64,000 nucleotides of DNA from Luteimonas fraxinea (GTDB lineage Bacteria > Pseudomonadota > Gammaproteobacteria > Xanthomonadales > Xanthomonadaceae), in assembly GCF_021233355.1 (NCBI RefSeq), contig NZ_CP089507.1:868001-932000 (forward strand). Reading direction: 5' to 3'. The position numbers and the translations under genes are program-made. The notes beneath the pieces were generated by a model. That model was not told the DNA's origin. It saw only the letters and a program-made list of their open reading frames with translations, and searched no databases. Below, one piece after another: positions 23,578 through 34,422 of the stretch. The number at the start of each line of letters is the position of its first letter. Position 1 is the stretch's first letter.

Positions 23578-24027
23578 TCAGTCGACCGCGGGTCCGCGCA
23601 TCCGCATCTCCGGACCCGGACCGATGGTCATGCGACTGTCGGGCTCGGCGTATTCGACGTCGGGCTCGGCATTGAGCGCATCGAGCAGCCGCTGCGCCTG
23701 TGCGGCATCGAGCTGGGGATCGACCGAGACGACATCGGCGCCGACCGCGAGCCGGCGCAGCCAGGTCACCTTGCCGGGCACGCCCTTCCCATCAACCAGA
23801 CCCGCGCTGCGGGCGCTCTGGGCGATGCGGTCGGCGACCAGCGCCGGATCGCGTTCCGGCGCGCTGCCGGGCGTGTAGCGGACGATGAAACGCTGCTGCA
23901 TGGCGCTGACCTCGGTGGACGTGGTGGCAGGCGGATCGCCGCCCATCGCGCAACCAGACAGCAACAGGGCCGGAACGAAGAACGCGGCGCCGAAGCGCCG
24001 CGCGAAATGAGGATGACGTCGGTGCAT
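23578..24027 (-). CDS. Lipoprotein resembling a free-standing subtilase propeptide
   Basis: 149 residues from the ATG at 24027 (GGAG 7 nt upstream). The signal peptide ends in LLSGC with lipid Cys26 and Ala at +2, predicting outer-membrane retention. Residues 45-130 align by eye with the propeptide of the subtilase encoded 2.5 kb upstream: RFIVRYTPGSA versus RFIVKYRDGSA, VGADVV versus LGADVV, AEPDVEY versus ADPNVEF. No catalytic domain follows. It may act in trans as a folding chaperone or inhibitor of the neighbouring proteases; this is inference. Confidence 0.75.
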   Translation of the reverse strand: MHRRHPHFARRFGAAFFVPALLLSGCAMGGDPPATTSTEVSAMQQRFIVRYTPGSAPERDPALVADRIAQSARSAGLVDGKGVPGKVTWLRRLAVGADVVSVDPQLDAAQAQRLLDALNAEPDVEYAEPDSRMTIGPGPEMRMRGPAVD

Positions 24028-24077
24028 GGCGGTCTCCGCGGAGCACGCGTCCGCGTGCGACCCCGCGATCATGCCTC

Positions 24078-24099
24078 CACCCCGGGCGTGCCCGGGGTG
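24078..24099 (-). terminator. Hairpin between the lysyl endopeptidase and lipoprotein genes
   Basis: Nine-bp perfect stem CACCCCGGG/CCCGGGGTG with a four-base loop, 13 nt after the endopeptidase stop. No U-run, so termination is uncertain; it may reduce readthrough into the lipoprotein gene. Confidence 0.4.
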
Positions 24100-24112
24100 A
24101 ACGCGTGCGCCG

Positions 24113-26446
<2,334 letters not shown>

Positions 26447-26460
26447 TCAGTGGTGACCGA

Positions 26461-26494
26461 TAAAAACGGAGCACACCGCGTGCGGCATGCTCCG
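26461..26494 (-). terminator. Intrinsic terminator of the subtilase gene
   Basis: Minus strand: 12-bp stem CGGAGCATGCCG / CGGTGTGCTCCG (two G-U pairs) with a CACG loop, followed by UUUUUAUC. It lies 70 nt after the subtilase stop. A second hairpin (stem CGGACATC/GATGTCCG, 26502-26525) precedes it. Confidence 0.8.
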
Positions 26495-26564
26495 CCGGCG
26501 ACGGACATCACGATCACGATGTCCGCTGCCTGCCCTTCCTCCCCCGGAACTCCCCGAACCCGCC

Positions 26565-28298
26565 TCAGTTGTGGCTGGCGCGCAGCGTGACCCCGGAGAA
26601 CGATGTGTAGCCGCGGACCAGCACGTGGTACGTGCCCGCCTGCGGCGTTGCGAACGCGCAGCTCTCGGTATTGCCGGTGCGGTACGGACGGCAGTCGTAG
26701 GTCGACGTCGTCGGCGCACTGCCGCGGCGCACGTACAAGTCGGCGTCGCCACTGCCGCCAGAGATCGCGATGACCAGGTTGCTGGCGCCCGACGGCACGG
26801 TGAACGTCCACGTGCGCGTGCTGTTGGCCGCACCCGACACGCCGGTGACCGGCACGCCGTTCTGCAGACCGCCGGTGCCGGTGCCCGGATCCGGGTTCGG
26901 CACGGTGCCGCCGGTCGCAGCCGCAACGGCCGCTGCCGCATCGACGATGCCCGCACCGATCGGCTGGGACGGCGTCGACGGGAACGCGCGCGCGGTGCTG
27001 GTCAGCAGGGTCTTGATCTGCGCCGGTGTCTTGGCCGGATTGGACACCGACTGGATCAGCGCGACGACGCCGGCGACATGCGGCGCCGCCATCGAGGTGC
27101 CGTCGTAGGTCGCGTAGCTCTCGCTGCCCGGCGTGGTCTGCCCGCTGTTGAGCGTGGAGACGATGCCCGAACCCGGCGCCGAGATCGTGATGCCGGTGCC
27201 GTAGTTGGAGAAGCTCGAACGCGCGCCGGTGCTGGTATTCGACGCCACCGAAATCACGTTGCTGCAGTTGGCCGGCGAGAAGCCCGAGACATTGGCGTTG
27301 CTGTTGCCTGCGGCGATGACCAGCGTGGTGCCGCGGTTGACCGCGCCGTTGATCGCGCTCTGCATCGCGCTGCCGCAGGTACCGGCGCCGCCGAGGCTGA
27401 GGTTGATGACCTCGGCCGGATTCGCGTTCGCGGGCACGCCGCTGACGGTGCCGCCCGACGCCCAGATCACCGCATCGGCGATGTCGGAGTCGTAACCGCC
27501 GCCGCGACCGAGCACGCGCACCGGCACGACCTTCGAATCGGGCGCGGTGCCCGCGACCCCGACGCCGTTGTTGGTGACCGCCGCAACCGTGCCGGCCACG
27601 TGCGTGCCGTGCCAGCTCGACGCGCGACCGTTGTAGAAGTCGCCCGGATCACTGGGATCCGCATCGCGCCCGCCGCCGTCACCCGACACCGCGGTATCGA
27701 TGATGAAGTCGTAGCCGGGAAGAATGTTCGCGTTGAGATCGCTGTGATTGGTGATGCCGGTATCGAGCACCGCGACGACAGCGCCCGCACCCTTGGTGGT
27801 GTCCCAGGCGGTGGTCGCGCGGATGCCGCCTGCGCCGGTGCCGAAGCCGTACTGGCTGCTGAAGCGCGGATCGTTCGGGGTCCAGAACACCTGGTTGAGC
27901 TTGTCGACTTCGACGAATTCTACGTTCGGGTCGGCGGCGATCTGCCGCATCAGCGATTCGGCGTCCGCGCGGTCGAGCTTGCGGCTGGTGCGCACGACGT
28001 CGGCGCCCAGCGTCATGCGCCGGACGTGTTCGAGGCGCAGCTGCTTGCCGCCGCCACTGACCGCGATCCGGCTGGCGGATGCGCGCAGCGCGGTGTCGAT
28101 CGCGGCCGGGTCGGCCTGGAGCGCCGAGCCGTCGCGGTATTTGACGATGAAGCGGTCGTGGGTGTCGGACGACTGCAGGCCGCCGAGGTTGAGCCGGTCC
28201 GTGGCGTTGAGCGACAGCGGCGCCAGGGCCGCGAGCGCGAGGGACGTGGCGGCGACGAGCAGACGACGGCGCGGCGCGTGATACGGGTGATTCGACAT
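26565..28298 (-). CDS. Secreted subtilase (S8 family) with C-terminal PPC domain
   Basis: 577 residues from the ATG at 28298 (MSNHPYHAPRRR). Signal segment about 11-33, I9-type propeptide about 45-135, and catalytic domain 140-455 with Asp179 (VLDTG), His230 (HGTHVAG), Ser402 (GTSMAAP) and oxyanion Asn332 (AAGNSN). The C-terminal PPC domain (about 480-577) is usually removed after secretion. The 460-bp region upstream holds no gene. A longer frame exists upstream but lacks homology. Likely part of the extracellular proteolytic set of this predatory or saprophytic family. Confidence 0.93.
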   Translation of the reverse strand: MSNHPYHAPRRRLLVAATSLALAALAPLSLNATDRLNLGGLQSSDTHDRFIVKYRDGSALQADPAAIDTALRASASRIAVSGGGKQLRLEHVRRMTLGADVVRTSRKLDRADAESLMRQIAADPNVEFVEVDKLNQVFWTPNDPRFSSQYGFGTGAGGIRATTAWDTTKGAGAVVAVLDTGITNHSDLNANILPGYDFIIDTAVSGDGGGRDADPSDPGDFYNGRASSWHGTHVAGTVAAVTNNGVGVAGTAPDSKVVPVRVLGRGGGYDSDIADAVIWASGGTVSGVPANANPAEVINLSLGGAGTCGSAMQSAINGAVNRGTTLVIAAGNSNANVSGFSPANCSNVISVASNTSTGARSSFSNYGTGITISAPGSGIVSTLNSGQTTPGSESYATYDGTSMAAPHVAGVVALIQSVSNPAKTPAQIKTLLTSTARAFPSTPSQPIGAGIVDAAAAVAAATGGTVPNPDPGTGTGGLQNGVPVTGVSGAANSTRTWTFTVPSGASNLVIAISGGSGDADLYVRRGSAPTTSTYDCRPYRTGNTESCAFATPQAGTYHVLVRGYTSFSGVTLRASHN

Positions 28299-28586
28299 CC
28301 GATAACCCCCAAACCTGTGGGTGAGAGCCGCGCTTGGGCGGCAGATCGGGAGCCGTCGCCGCCGCCTGAACTCCGGGCAACGCCGACTCCGCAACGAATG
28401 CGGACGTGACAAAACTGACCGCAAACTGACGCTACGCGACAGTGCGACCCGTTCGCAACGCAAGAAACCGTTAAAGTTTCATGAATAATGGCGCACACCG
28501 TCACATATTGACGATGTGGGTCATGGTTTCGGGATCGAACGCACGCTGAATGGAGTGGGTCAGCGGACGACAGAGTGGATGCGCCG

Positions 28587-28618
28587 TGTCATCTGGATTC
28601 CATTGACACCGGATGACA
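28587..28618. other. Imperfect palindrome in the gene-free stretch 28299-28758
   Basis: TGTCATCTGG and CCGGATGACA (10 bp, one wobble) flank a 12-nt spacer. No U-run follows on either strand. It lies 289 bp upstream of the subtilase start and 141 bp past the sufT stop, so an operator for the protease or a weak terminator of sufT are both possible. I see nothing else distinctive in this 460-bp stretch. Confidence 0.35.
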
Positions 28619-28758
28619 GCGCGCGCGCCGGCACACCACGAACACAGAGGTTCGCAGGGCGCACTTAAAGACGTTTTCCGGGGACCGCCCTTAGCCAGAG
28701 CAATGAGGCGCGCCGCCGGCAGAAACGCGGCTGACGCGGCAGAAAGCCCGCGAATGCG

Positions 28759-29310
28759 TCAGAGCATGCCGGTTTCGAGGCGCGCGGCTTCCGACATCAT
28801 CGAGCGGTTCCACGGCGGGTCGAACACGAGTTCCACATCGGCCTCGACGACCGTGGGAATCAGCTCCAGCTTGCTGCGCACGTCGTCGACGAGGATGTCG
28901 CCCATGCCACAGCCCGGCGCGGTCAGCGTCATCTTGACCTCGAGCCGGCGCTGGCCATCATCGGTCGGCTGCACCTCGGCCTCGTAGATCAGCCCCAGAT
29001 CGACGACGTTGATCGGAATTTCGGGATCGAAGCAGGTGCGCAGCTGGTTCCAAACCATGCGCTCCACTGCGGCGTCGTCGGCGCCATCGGGCAGTTCCAG
29101 CGGCACCGGCGGCTCCTTGCCGATCGCATCGGCATCGCGGCCGGAGATCCGGAACAGGTTGCCCTCCACGAACAGCGTGTAGCTGCCACCCAGTGCCTGG
29201 GTGATGTAGCCGGCGCTGCCCGCGGGCAGGGTCACGTGTTCGCCTGCCGGCACGAGGACGGCGGCGCAATCGCGCTCGAAACGGACGGGTTCGCTGCTGC
29301 GGGAGTACAT
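28759..29310 (-). CDS. sufT: Iron-sulfur assembly protein SufT-like (DUF59)
   Basis: 183 residues from the ATG at 29310. The C-terminal half is a MIP18/DUF59 domain with CFDPEIPINVVDLGLIYE and the conserved MTLTAPGCGMGDILVDDVR. The N-terminal half (VPAGEHVTLPAGSAGYITQALGGSYTL) is the SufT-specific extension. Known role of the family: Fe-S cluster maturation when demand is high. No suf operon lies nearby. Confidence 0.88.
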   Translation of the reverse strand: MYSRSSEPVRFERDCAAVLVPAGEHVTLPAGSAGYITQALGGSYTLFVEGNLFRISGRDADAIGKEPPVPLELPDGADDAAVERMVWNQLRTCFDPEIPINVVDLGLIYEAEVQPTDDGQRRLEVKMTLTAPGCGMGDILVDDVRSKLELIPTVVEADVELVFDPPWNRSMMSEAARLETGML

Positions 29311-29398
29311 AGGACCATCAGATGGTGGCCAGGGGCGGCCACGACAAGGTCTGTCATTGTATCGCCGCGCGCCGGTATGCTGATCGGCCGTTTCCGCG

Positions 29399-29833
29399 AT
29401 GCAGCCTTCCATGCCGCCAAGGCACCACCCCGCGGGCGCCCGGCGCTGGCCGATGGCGACCGCCCTGCTGCTGCTCGGCAGTTTCGGCATCGCTGCCGCC
29501 TGGATCCTGCTGGCCGACGCGCGTGGCACGCAGACGAGCTGGATGGCGGTCATCGCCGCGTTCGATGCGGCCTGGTTGCTGCGCCTCGCCCGTGCCCGCC
29601 CCGGCGTGTTGCGCGCGCTCGCCGGCACCGTGGCCACCGTGCTGGCGATCGTGATCGCGAACTTCGGCATCGTCGCGTCGCAGCTCGCCCGGCCGATGGG
29701 CATGCTGCCTTGGGAGTCGTTGCTCAAACTCGGCCCGCACCATGCGTACACATTGGCGACGCTCGCCAACTCGACGGTCGATCTGGCCTGGCTCGGTGCC
29801 GCGCTCGTGATCGCGGCAGTGGCGTCGCGCTGA
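29399..29833 (+). CDS. Small membrane protein, unknown
   Basis: 144 residues, with four hydrophobic segments at about 19-37, 47-62, 73-95 and 121-140. No family recognised. It is divergent from sufT with 88 bp between starts and convergent with pntB. Confidence 0.7.
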   Translation: MQPSMPPRHHPAGARRWPMATALLLLGSFGIAAAWILLADARGTQTSWMAVIAAFDAAWLLRLARARPGVLRALAGTVATVLAIVIANFGIVASQLARPMGMLPWESLLKLGPHHAYTLATLANSTVDLAWLGAALVIAAVASR

Positions 29834-29846
29834 ACCGCGCGGCGGC

Positions 29847-31235
29847 TCAGTGGCCGCCGTCGAGGGCCTTGAGTTCCGCGACCAGCGCGCCCGCAGCTTC
29901 GGCGCCGTCGCCATAGAGCATGCGGGTGTTGTCGGCATAGAACAGCGCATTCTCGATGCCGGCGAAACCGGTGCCCTTGCCGCGCTTGATCACCACGACG
30001 TTCTTCGCCAGCACAACATCGAGGATCGGCATGCCGTAGATCGGGCTCTGCGGGTCGGTCTTCGCGACCGGATTGACCACATCGTTCGCGCCGATCACCA
30101 GCACCACGTCGGTGTTCGGGAATTCCGGATTGACGTCGTCCATGTCGACGATCAGGTCATAGGGCACGCCGGCCTCGGCCAGCAGCACGTTCATGTGCCC
30201 GGGCATGCGCCCGGCGACCGGGTGGATCGCGAAGCGCACCTTGACCCCGCGTTCGATCAGCCGCTGGCTCAGCTCCCAGAGCTTGTGCTGCGCCTGGGCC
30301 ACAGCCATGCCGTAGCCGGGCACGATCACCACGCGCTCCGCATACGCCATCTGCGCGGCGACATCGGCGGCCTCGATCGGTTTCTGGCTGCCTTCGATCG
30401 CCGCCGCGGTGCCGCCGGCGCTGAAGCTCGAGAACAGCACGCTTGCGATCGAGCGGTTCATCGCCTTGGCCATCAACCGCGTCAACAGCATGCCGGCCGC
30501 GCCGACCATGGTGCCGGCGATGATCAGCGCCTCGTTGCCCAGCACATAGCCTTCGAACGCGACCGCCAGCCCGGTCAGCGCGTTGTAGAGCGAGATCACC
30601 ACCGGCATGTCCGCGCCGCCGATCGGCAGCGTCATCAGCACGCCCAGCGCGAGTGCCAGCACGAAGAACACCACGATCGCCGGCACGCCCAGCGCGTGCA
30701 CGATCAGGCCGCCGGCGATCAGCGCGCCGACGAACACCGCCAGATTGAAGAGCTGCTGGCCGGGGAACACGTAGCGCTTGTCCATGCGCCCGTCGAGCTT
30801 GGCCCAGGCGATCACCGAGCCCGACAGCGCGATCGCGCCGATCAATGCGCCCAGCACCGCGAGCACCAGCGACAACCTGGCCGGCGCGCCGCCCGCCGCC
30901 GACCAGCGCAGCAGTTCGACCGCACCGATCGCCGCCGCCGAACCGCCGCCCAGGCCGTTGTAGAGCGCGACCATCTGCGGCATGTCGGTGATCGCGACCT
31001 TCTTGCCCGACACCCAGGCGAGGCCGGTGCCCAGCGCGATCGCAACCAGCATCAGGCCGATGTTCGCGAGCCCCGGCACGAAGAACGTCGCCACCGTCGC
31101 CAGCACCATGCCGACGCCAGCCCACTGGATGCCCGAACGCGCGGTGCGCGGCGAGGCCATGCGCTGCAGGCCGAGCAGGAACAGCGTGGCGGCGATGAAA
31201 TAGCTGGCAGCGACGAGCCACTGCAGGCCGCTCAT
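29847..31235 (-). CDS. pntB: NAD(P) transhydrogenase subunit beta
   Basis: Proton-translocating transhydrogenase beta subunit: membrane domain II part plus the NADP(H)-binding domain III. 462 residues. About eight to nine membrane segments cover residues 1-270. The NADP-binding region contains VIVPGYGMAVAQAQ, FAIHPVAGRMPGHMNVLLAEA and LVIGANDVVNPVA. It lies 40 bp after pntAB on the same strand. Confidence 0.97.
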   Translation of the reverse strand: MSGLQWLVAASYFIAATLFLLGLQRMASPRTARSGIQWAGVGMVLATVATFFVPGLANIGLMLVAIALGTGLAWVSGKKVAITDMPQMVALYNGLGGGSAAAIGAVELLRWSAAGGAPARLSLVLAVLGALIGAIALSGSVIAWAKLDGRMDKRYVFPGQQLFNLAVFVGALIAGGLIVHALGVPAIVVFFVLALALGVLMTLPIGGADMPVVISLYNALTGLAVAFEGYVLGNEALIIAGTMVGAAGMLLTRLMAKAMNRSIASVLFSSFSAGGTAAAIEGSQKPIEAADVAAQMAYAERVVIVPGYGMAVAQAQHKLWELSQRLIERGVKVRFAIHPVAGRMPGHMNVLLAEAGVPYDLIVDMDDVNPEFPNTDVVLVIGANDVVNPVAKTDPQSPIYGMPILDVVLAKNVVVIKRGKGTGFAGIENALFYADNTRMLYGDGAEAAGALVAELKALDGGH

Positions 31236-31275
31236 GCGACACGTCCTGCGCGCGCGACCAACGGAATGGCGGCCC

Positions 31276-31575
31276 TCACTCCGGCTTCCCCGGCCGGCCC
31301 GACGGCTTGAACATCTCCAGCATCCGCTCTGTCACCACATAGCCGCCGGCGGCGTTGCCCGCCCCCATCAGCACGGCGATGAAGCCGATCGCCTTCTCCA
31401 GCGTCGTGTCGGCGTGGCCCAGCACCAGCATCGCGCCGATCAGCACGATGCCGTGGATGAAGTTCGAACCCGACATCAGCGGGGTGTGCAGGATCACCGG
31501 CACCCGCGAGATGATCACGTGGCCGGCGATCGCCGCCAGCATGAAGATGTACAGCGCCACGACACCATCGATCAT
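31276..31575 (-). CDS. pntAB: NAD(P) transhydrogenase subunit alpha, membrane part
   Basis: 99 residues, equivalent to the C-terminal membrane domain of E. coli PntA, encoded as a separate gene as in Rhodospirillum rubrum. Three to four membrane helices; HTPLMSGSNFIHGIVL is the conserved motif. It precedes pntB, but the soluble alpha subunit gene lies 1.65 kb away beyond a cassette on the other strand. Confidence 0.93.
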   Translation of the reverse strand: MIDGVVALYIFMLAAIAGHVIISRVPVILHTPLMSGSNFIHGIVLIGAMLVLGHADTTLEKAIGFIAVLMGAGNAAGGYVVTERMLEMFKPSGRPGKPE

Positions 31576-31711
31576 TGCGATTCCCCGGGTCAGTCGCCCG
31601 CATCATAACCGCCGTTGAACGGCGTGCCAGCCGCGCGACACCTGCCACGTCAACCGCCGCGCCGGACGCGCGTTGACCTGTGCACACCCCGCCCCTGGCG
31701 ACGACCCGACG

Positions 31712-32323
31712 ATGGATGGCAGCCACTTTCCCGACCCGCATGCGCACATCGCGCACGGTAGGCTTGGCGACGTGACCGACTCTCCCGTCGCGGCGGACGC
31801 CGCCACTCCCGTGCTGCCGACGACGCTGGAAGGCTTTCTCGCCAGCGTCGAACGCCGCGCCTTCCGCTTCGCCGAACTCGGGCTGCGCCACCGCGACGAC
31901 GCGCTGGACGCGGTGCAGGACGCGATGATCAAGATGCTCGGCTATCGCGACCGTCCGCCGTCGGAATGGACGCCGTTGTTCTGGACGGTGCTGCGCAGCC
32001 GGATCATCGACGTGCAGCGCCGACGCACGTTCCGGCTGAGCTGGCTCAGCGATGCGCGCGCGCCGGACGGCGAAGAGATCGACTGGGCCGATGCCGGTCC
32101 GGACCCGGCCCGCAACCACGACGGGCGCGAGGCCTGGGGACGATTGGCAAAGGCCTTGCGGCAACTGCCGCGGCGCCAGCGCGAAGCATTTTCGCTGCGC
32201 GTGCTCGAAGAATCCGATGTCGAGACCACCGCCCGCATCATGGGATGCGGCGAGGGCTCGGTGAAAACCCATCTGTTCCGCGCCCGCGAAGCGCTGCAGA
32301 AGCACCTGGAGGAATTCCGATGA
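31712..32323 (+). CDS. RNA polymerase sigma factor, ECF type
   Basis: 203 residues from the ATG at 31712; a GTG at 31772 (VTDSPVAADA) is an equally good start and gives 183 residues. Region 2 contains HRDDALDAVQDAMIKMLGY and FWTVLRSRIIDVQRRR. Region 4 contains LRQLPRRQREAFSLRVLEESDVETTARIMGCGEGSVKTHLFRAREAL. A linker of about 30 residues separates them. Its stop overlaps the next gene (ATGA), the usual sigma/anti-sigma coupling. Confidence 0.9.
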   Translation: MDGSHFPDPHAHIAHGRLGDVTDSPVAADAATPVLPTTLEGFLASVERRAFRFAELGLRHRDDALDAVQDAMIKMLGYRDRPPSEWTPLFWTVLRSRIIDVQRRRTFRLSWLSDARAPDGEEIDWADAGPDPARNHDGREAWGRLAKALRQLPRRQREAFSLRVLEESDVETTARIMGCGEGSVKTHLFRAREALQKHLEEFR

Positions 32324-32697
32324 ACCGGTCGCACGACCCGCAGGACGATGCCGCGCTGCGCGCGCTCTACGTCCAGGCGCAGGACACGATCACGCCTGCG
32401 ACCACCACGCGCCTGCATCGCGCACGCCATGCCGCGTCGCAGGCGACCACGCCGGCGCGTCGCGGCTGGGGCATGCCGCTGGCGACCGGATTCGCTGCGG
32501 TGTGTGCGCTCGCGATCGGCGCACGCATGCTGATGCCGGCCTCGGATGCGCCGACGGCCACGCCCGTGCTGGCGGCCGCCGAATCGGCCGCGCACATCGA
32601 CGAAGGCGTCGACGAAGCGCTGGCCGGCTACGACGAATCACCCGACTTCTATCGCTGGCTCGCCGCCAACGAGTCGACCCTGCTTGCCGTGGAATGA
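32320..32697 (+). CDS. Probable anti-sigma factor, single-pass
   Basis: 125 residues: a hydrophilic N-terminal part (1-48), one hydrophobic segment (about 51-72), and an acidic periplasmic tail ending FYRWLAANESTLLAVE. No family recognised. The anti-sigma assignment rests on topology and the 4-bp overlaps with the sigma gene upstream and the exported protein downstream. Confidence 0.6.
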   Translation: MNRSHDPQDDAALRALYVQAQDTITPATTTRLHRARHAASQATTPARRGWGMPLATGFAAVCALAIGARMLMPASDAPTATPVLAAAESAAHIDEGVDEALAGYDESPDFYRWLAANESTLLAVE

Positions 32698-33143
32698 CCA
32701 TGTCACTGACCCGAACCGTTCTCCTCGCCACTGCACTGCCACTGCTGCTCCTGTGCGGCAACGCCGCGATCGCCCAGTCCGCGCCGCCGCCGGCCTGGGA
32801 CCAGCTCACGCCCGCGCAGCGCGAACAACTGATCGGCCCAGTGCGCGAGCGCTGGAACGGCGCCGACGCGCAGGAACGCGGCCGCATGCTCGAGCACGCG
32901 CGACGCTGGCAGTCGATGACGCCGGCCGAACGCGCCGAGGCCCGTCACGGCCTGCACAGCTGGAAGCAGCTGCCGCCCGACCAGCGCGAAGAAGCCCGCG
33001 CGCTCTACAGCAAGTTGCGCACGCTGCCGGAAGCCGAGCGCGAAGCCCTGCGCGAACGCTGGAAGCAGATGACGCCCGAACAGCGCCGCCGATGGGCCGC
33101 GGACAACCCGGCGCCGCCGCGTCGCGAATCGCGCGGCCCCTGA
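32694..33143 (+). CDS. Exported DUF3106 protein
   Basis: 149 residues from the ATG at 32694 (overlapping the previous stop); an ATG at 32700 is the alternative. Signal peptide through NAAIAQS. The mature part repeats a W-x-x-[LM]-[TP]-P-x-[QE]-R unit four times (WDQLTPAQR, WQSMTPAER, WKQLPPDQR, WKQMTPEQR). This pattern is typical of DUF3106, with the general look of a periplasmic stress-sensor or chaperone; function unknown. Confidence 0.78.
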   Translation: MTMSLTRTVLLATALPLLLLCGNAAIAQSAPPPAWDQLTPAQREQLIGPVRERWNGADAQERGRMLEHARRWQSMTPAERAEARHGLHSWKQLPPDQREEARALYSKLRTLPEAEREALRERWKQMTPEQRRRWAADNPAPPRRESRGP

Positions 33144-33228
33144 TGACGGCGGAGCGCTATCCGCAGGATGGGTAGCGCGCAGTGGAACCAATCGCGTCCC
33201 CACTTCACATGCCAGGAAGCCCCCGACT

Positions 33229-34347
33229 TCAGGCCGCAGCGTCTTCCGCGGCAGCGCGCGCCGGCCACACCGTCTTGGCCAGCAGTTCGTCGCTCCAGTC
33301 CGGCGCCAGCGCACCATCGACCAGCAACAGCTGGACGAAATTGAACACGTTGCGCGCGAACATCTCACTCGCGTGCGTGGCGCCCATCGAGGCGAGATCC
33401 AGTGGTCCGGCGACGATGACGCCGCCGACATCCACCGTTTCGCCCGGCCGCGTCGCCTCGCAGTTGCCGCCGCTCTCCGCCGCCAGATCGACGATCACGC
33501 TGCCCGGCCGCATGCCGGCAACCATCGCCGCGGTGACGATCTTCGGCGCGGGCCGTCCCGGCACCGCCGCTGTGCAGACGACGACGTCGATGCCTCTGAG
33601 GTGATCACCGAGACGACGCTGCTGTTCGGCGCGCTCCTCGTCGGTCAGCGCGCGCGCATACCCACCCTCGCCCGCGGCGCTGACGCCGAGATCGAGGAAA
33701 CGTCCGCCCAAAGATTCGATCTGCTCGCGCGTTTCCGGGCGCACGTCGAAGCCCTCGACCTGCGCGCCGAGCCGCTTCGCGGTCGCGACCGCCTGCAGGC
33801 CGGCAACGCCAGCGCCGACGATCAGCACCTTCGACGGCCGGATCGTGCCGGCCGCGGTGGTCAGCATCGGAAAAAAGCGCGGCGCCAGTTGCGCGCCGAT
33901 CAGCACCGCCTTGTAGCCGGCCATGCCGGCCTGCGAACTGAGCACGTCCATCGACTGCGCGCGCGTCGTGCGCGGCAGGCGTTCGAGCGGAAACGCGATC
34001 AATCCGCGCGCGACGATCGCGTCGCCACGTGCGGCATCGGCGTCCGGCTGCAGCACACCGACCAGCGTCGCGCCAGCGTCGAGCTGTTGCAGGCGCCCGA
34101 TCTCCGGCGGCCGCACGCACAGCACGACATCCGCACCCGACAACGCCGCGTGCGCGTCGTCGACCAGGGCGGCGCCGGCATCGGCATAGGCGTCATCGGA
34201 AAAATGAGCAGCGCTGCCAAGTCCACGCTCGACGCGCACCTGCGCGCCGGCTGCCACGAGTTTCTTGCAGGTCTCCGGCGTCAGCGCCACGCGCCGTTCG
34301 CCTACCGCGGTTTCACGCGCCACGCCGATCGTCACCGCCATCGACAT
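33229..34347 (-). CDS. pntAA: NAD(P) transhydrogenase subunit alpha, soluble part
   Basis: NAD(H)-binding domain I, 372 residues. Starts MSMAVTIGVARETAVGERRVALTPET; the nucleotide fold has VLIVGAGVAGLQAVATAKRLGAQVEGFDVRPE. The mobile loop and SVIVDLAAESGGNCEAT are intact. Same strand as pntAB-pntB but split from them by the sigma cassette, so it must be expressed from its own promoter or through an antisense stretch. Confidence 0.96.
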   Translation of the reverse strand: MSMAVTIGVARETAVGERRVALTPETCKKLVAAGAQVRVERGLGSAAHFSDDAYADAGAALVDDAHAALSGADVVLCVRPPEIGRLQQLDAGATLVGVLQPDADAARGDAIVARGLIAFPLERLPRTTRAQSMDVLSSQAGMAGYKAVLIGAQLAPRFFPMLTTAAGTIRPSKVLIVGAGVAGLQAVATAKRLGAQVEGFDVRPETREQIESLGGRFLDLGVSAAGEGGYARALTDEERAEQQRRLGDHLRGIDVVVCTAAVPGRPAPKIVTAAMVAGMRPGSVIVDLAAESGGNCEATRPGETVDVGGVIVAGPLDLASMGATHASEMFARNVFNFVQLLLVDGALAPDWSDELLAKTVWPARAAAEDAAA

Positions 34348-34422
34348 CGTCCTCGCCTGGAGTCGCGCTCATCCTAGGCCATGTCGCCGGTCGCGGCATG
34401 GCGCGCGCCGGCAGCGGATCGA

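Noticed and set aside
31673..31711. TTG start for the sigma factor at 31673
   Set aside because: It adds 13 residues with no homology and no ribosome binding site; ATG 31712 or GTG 31772 is more plausible.
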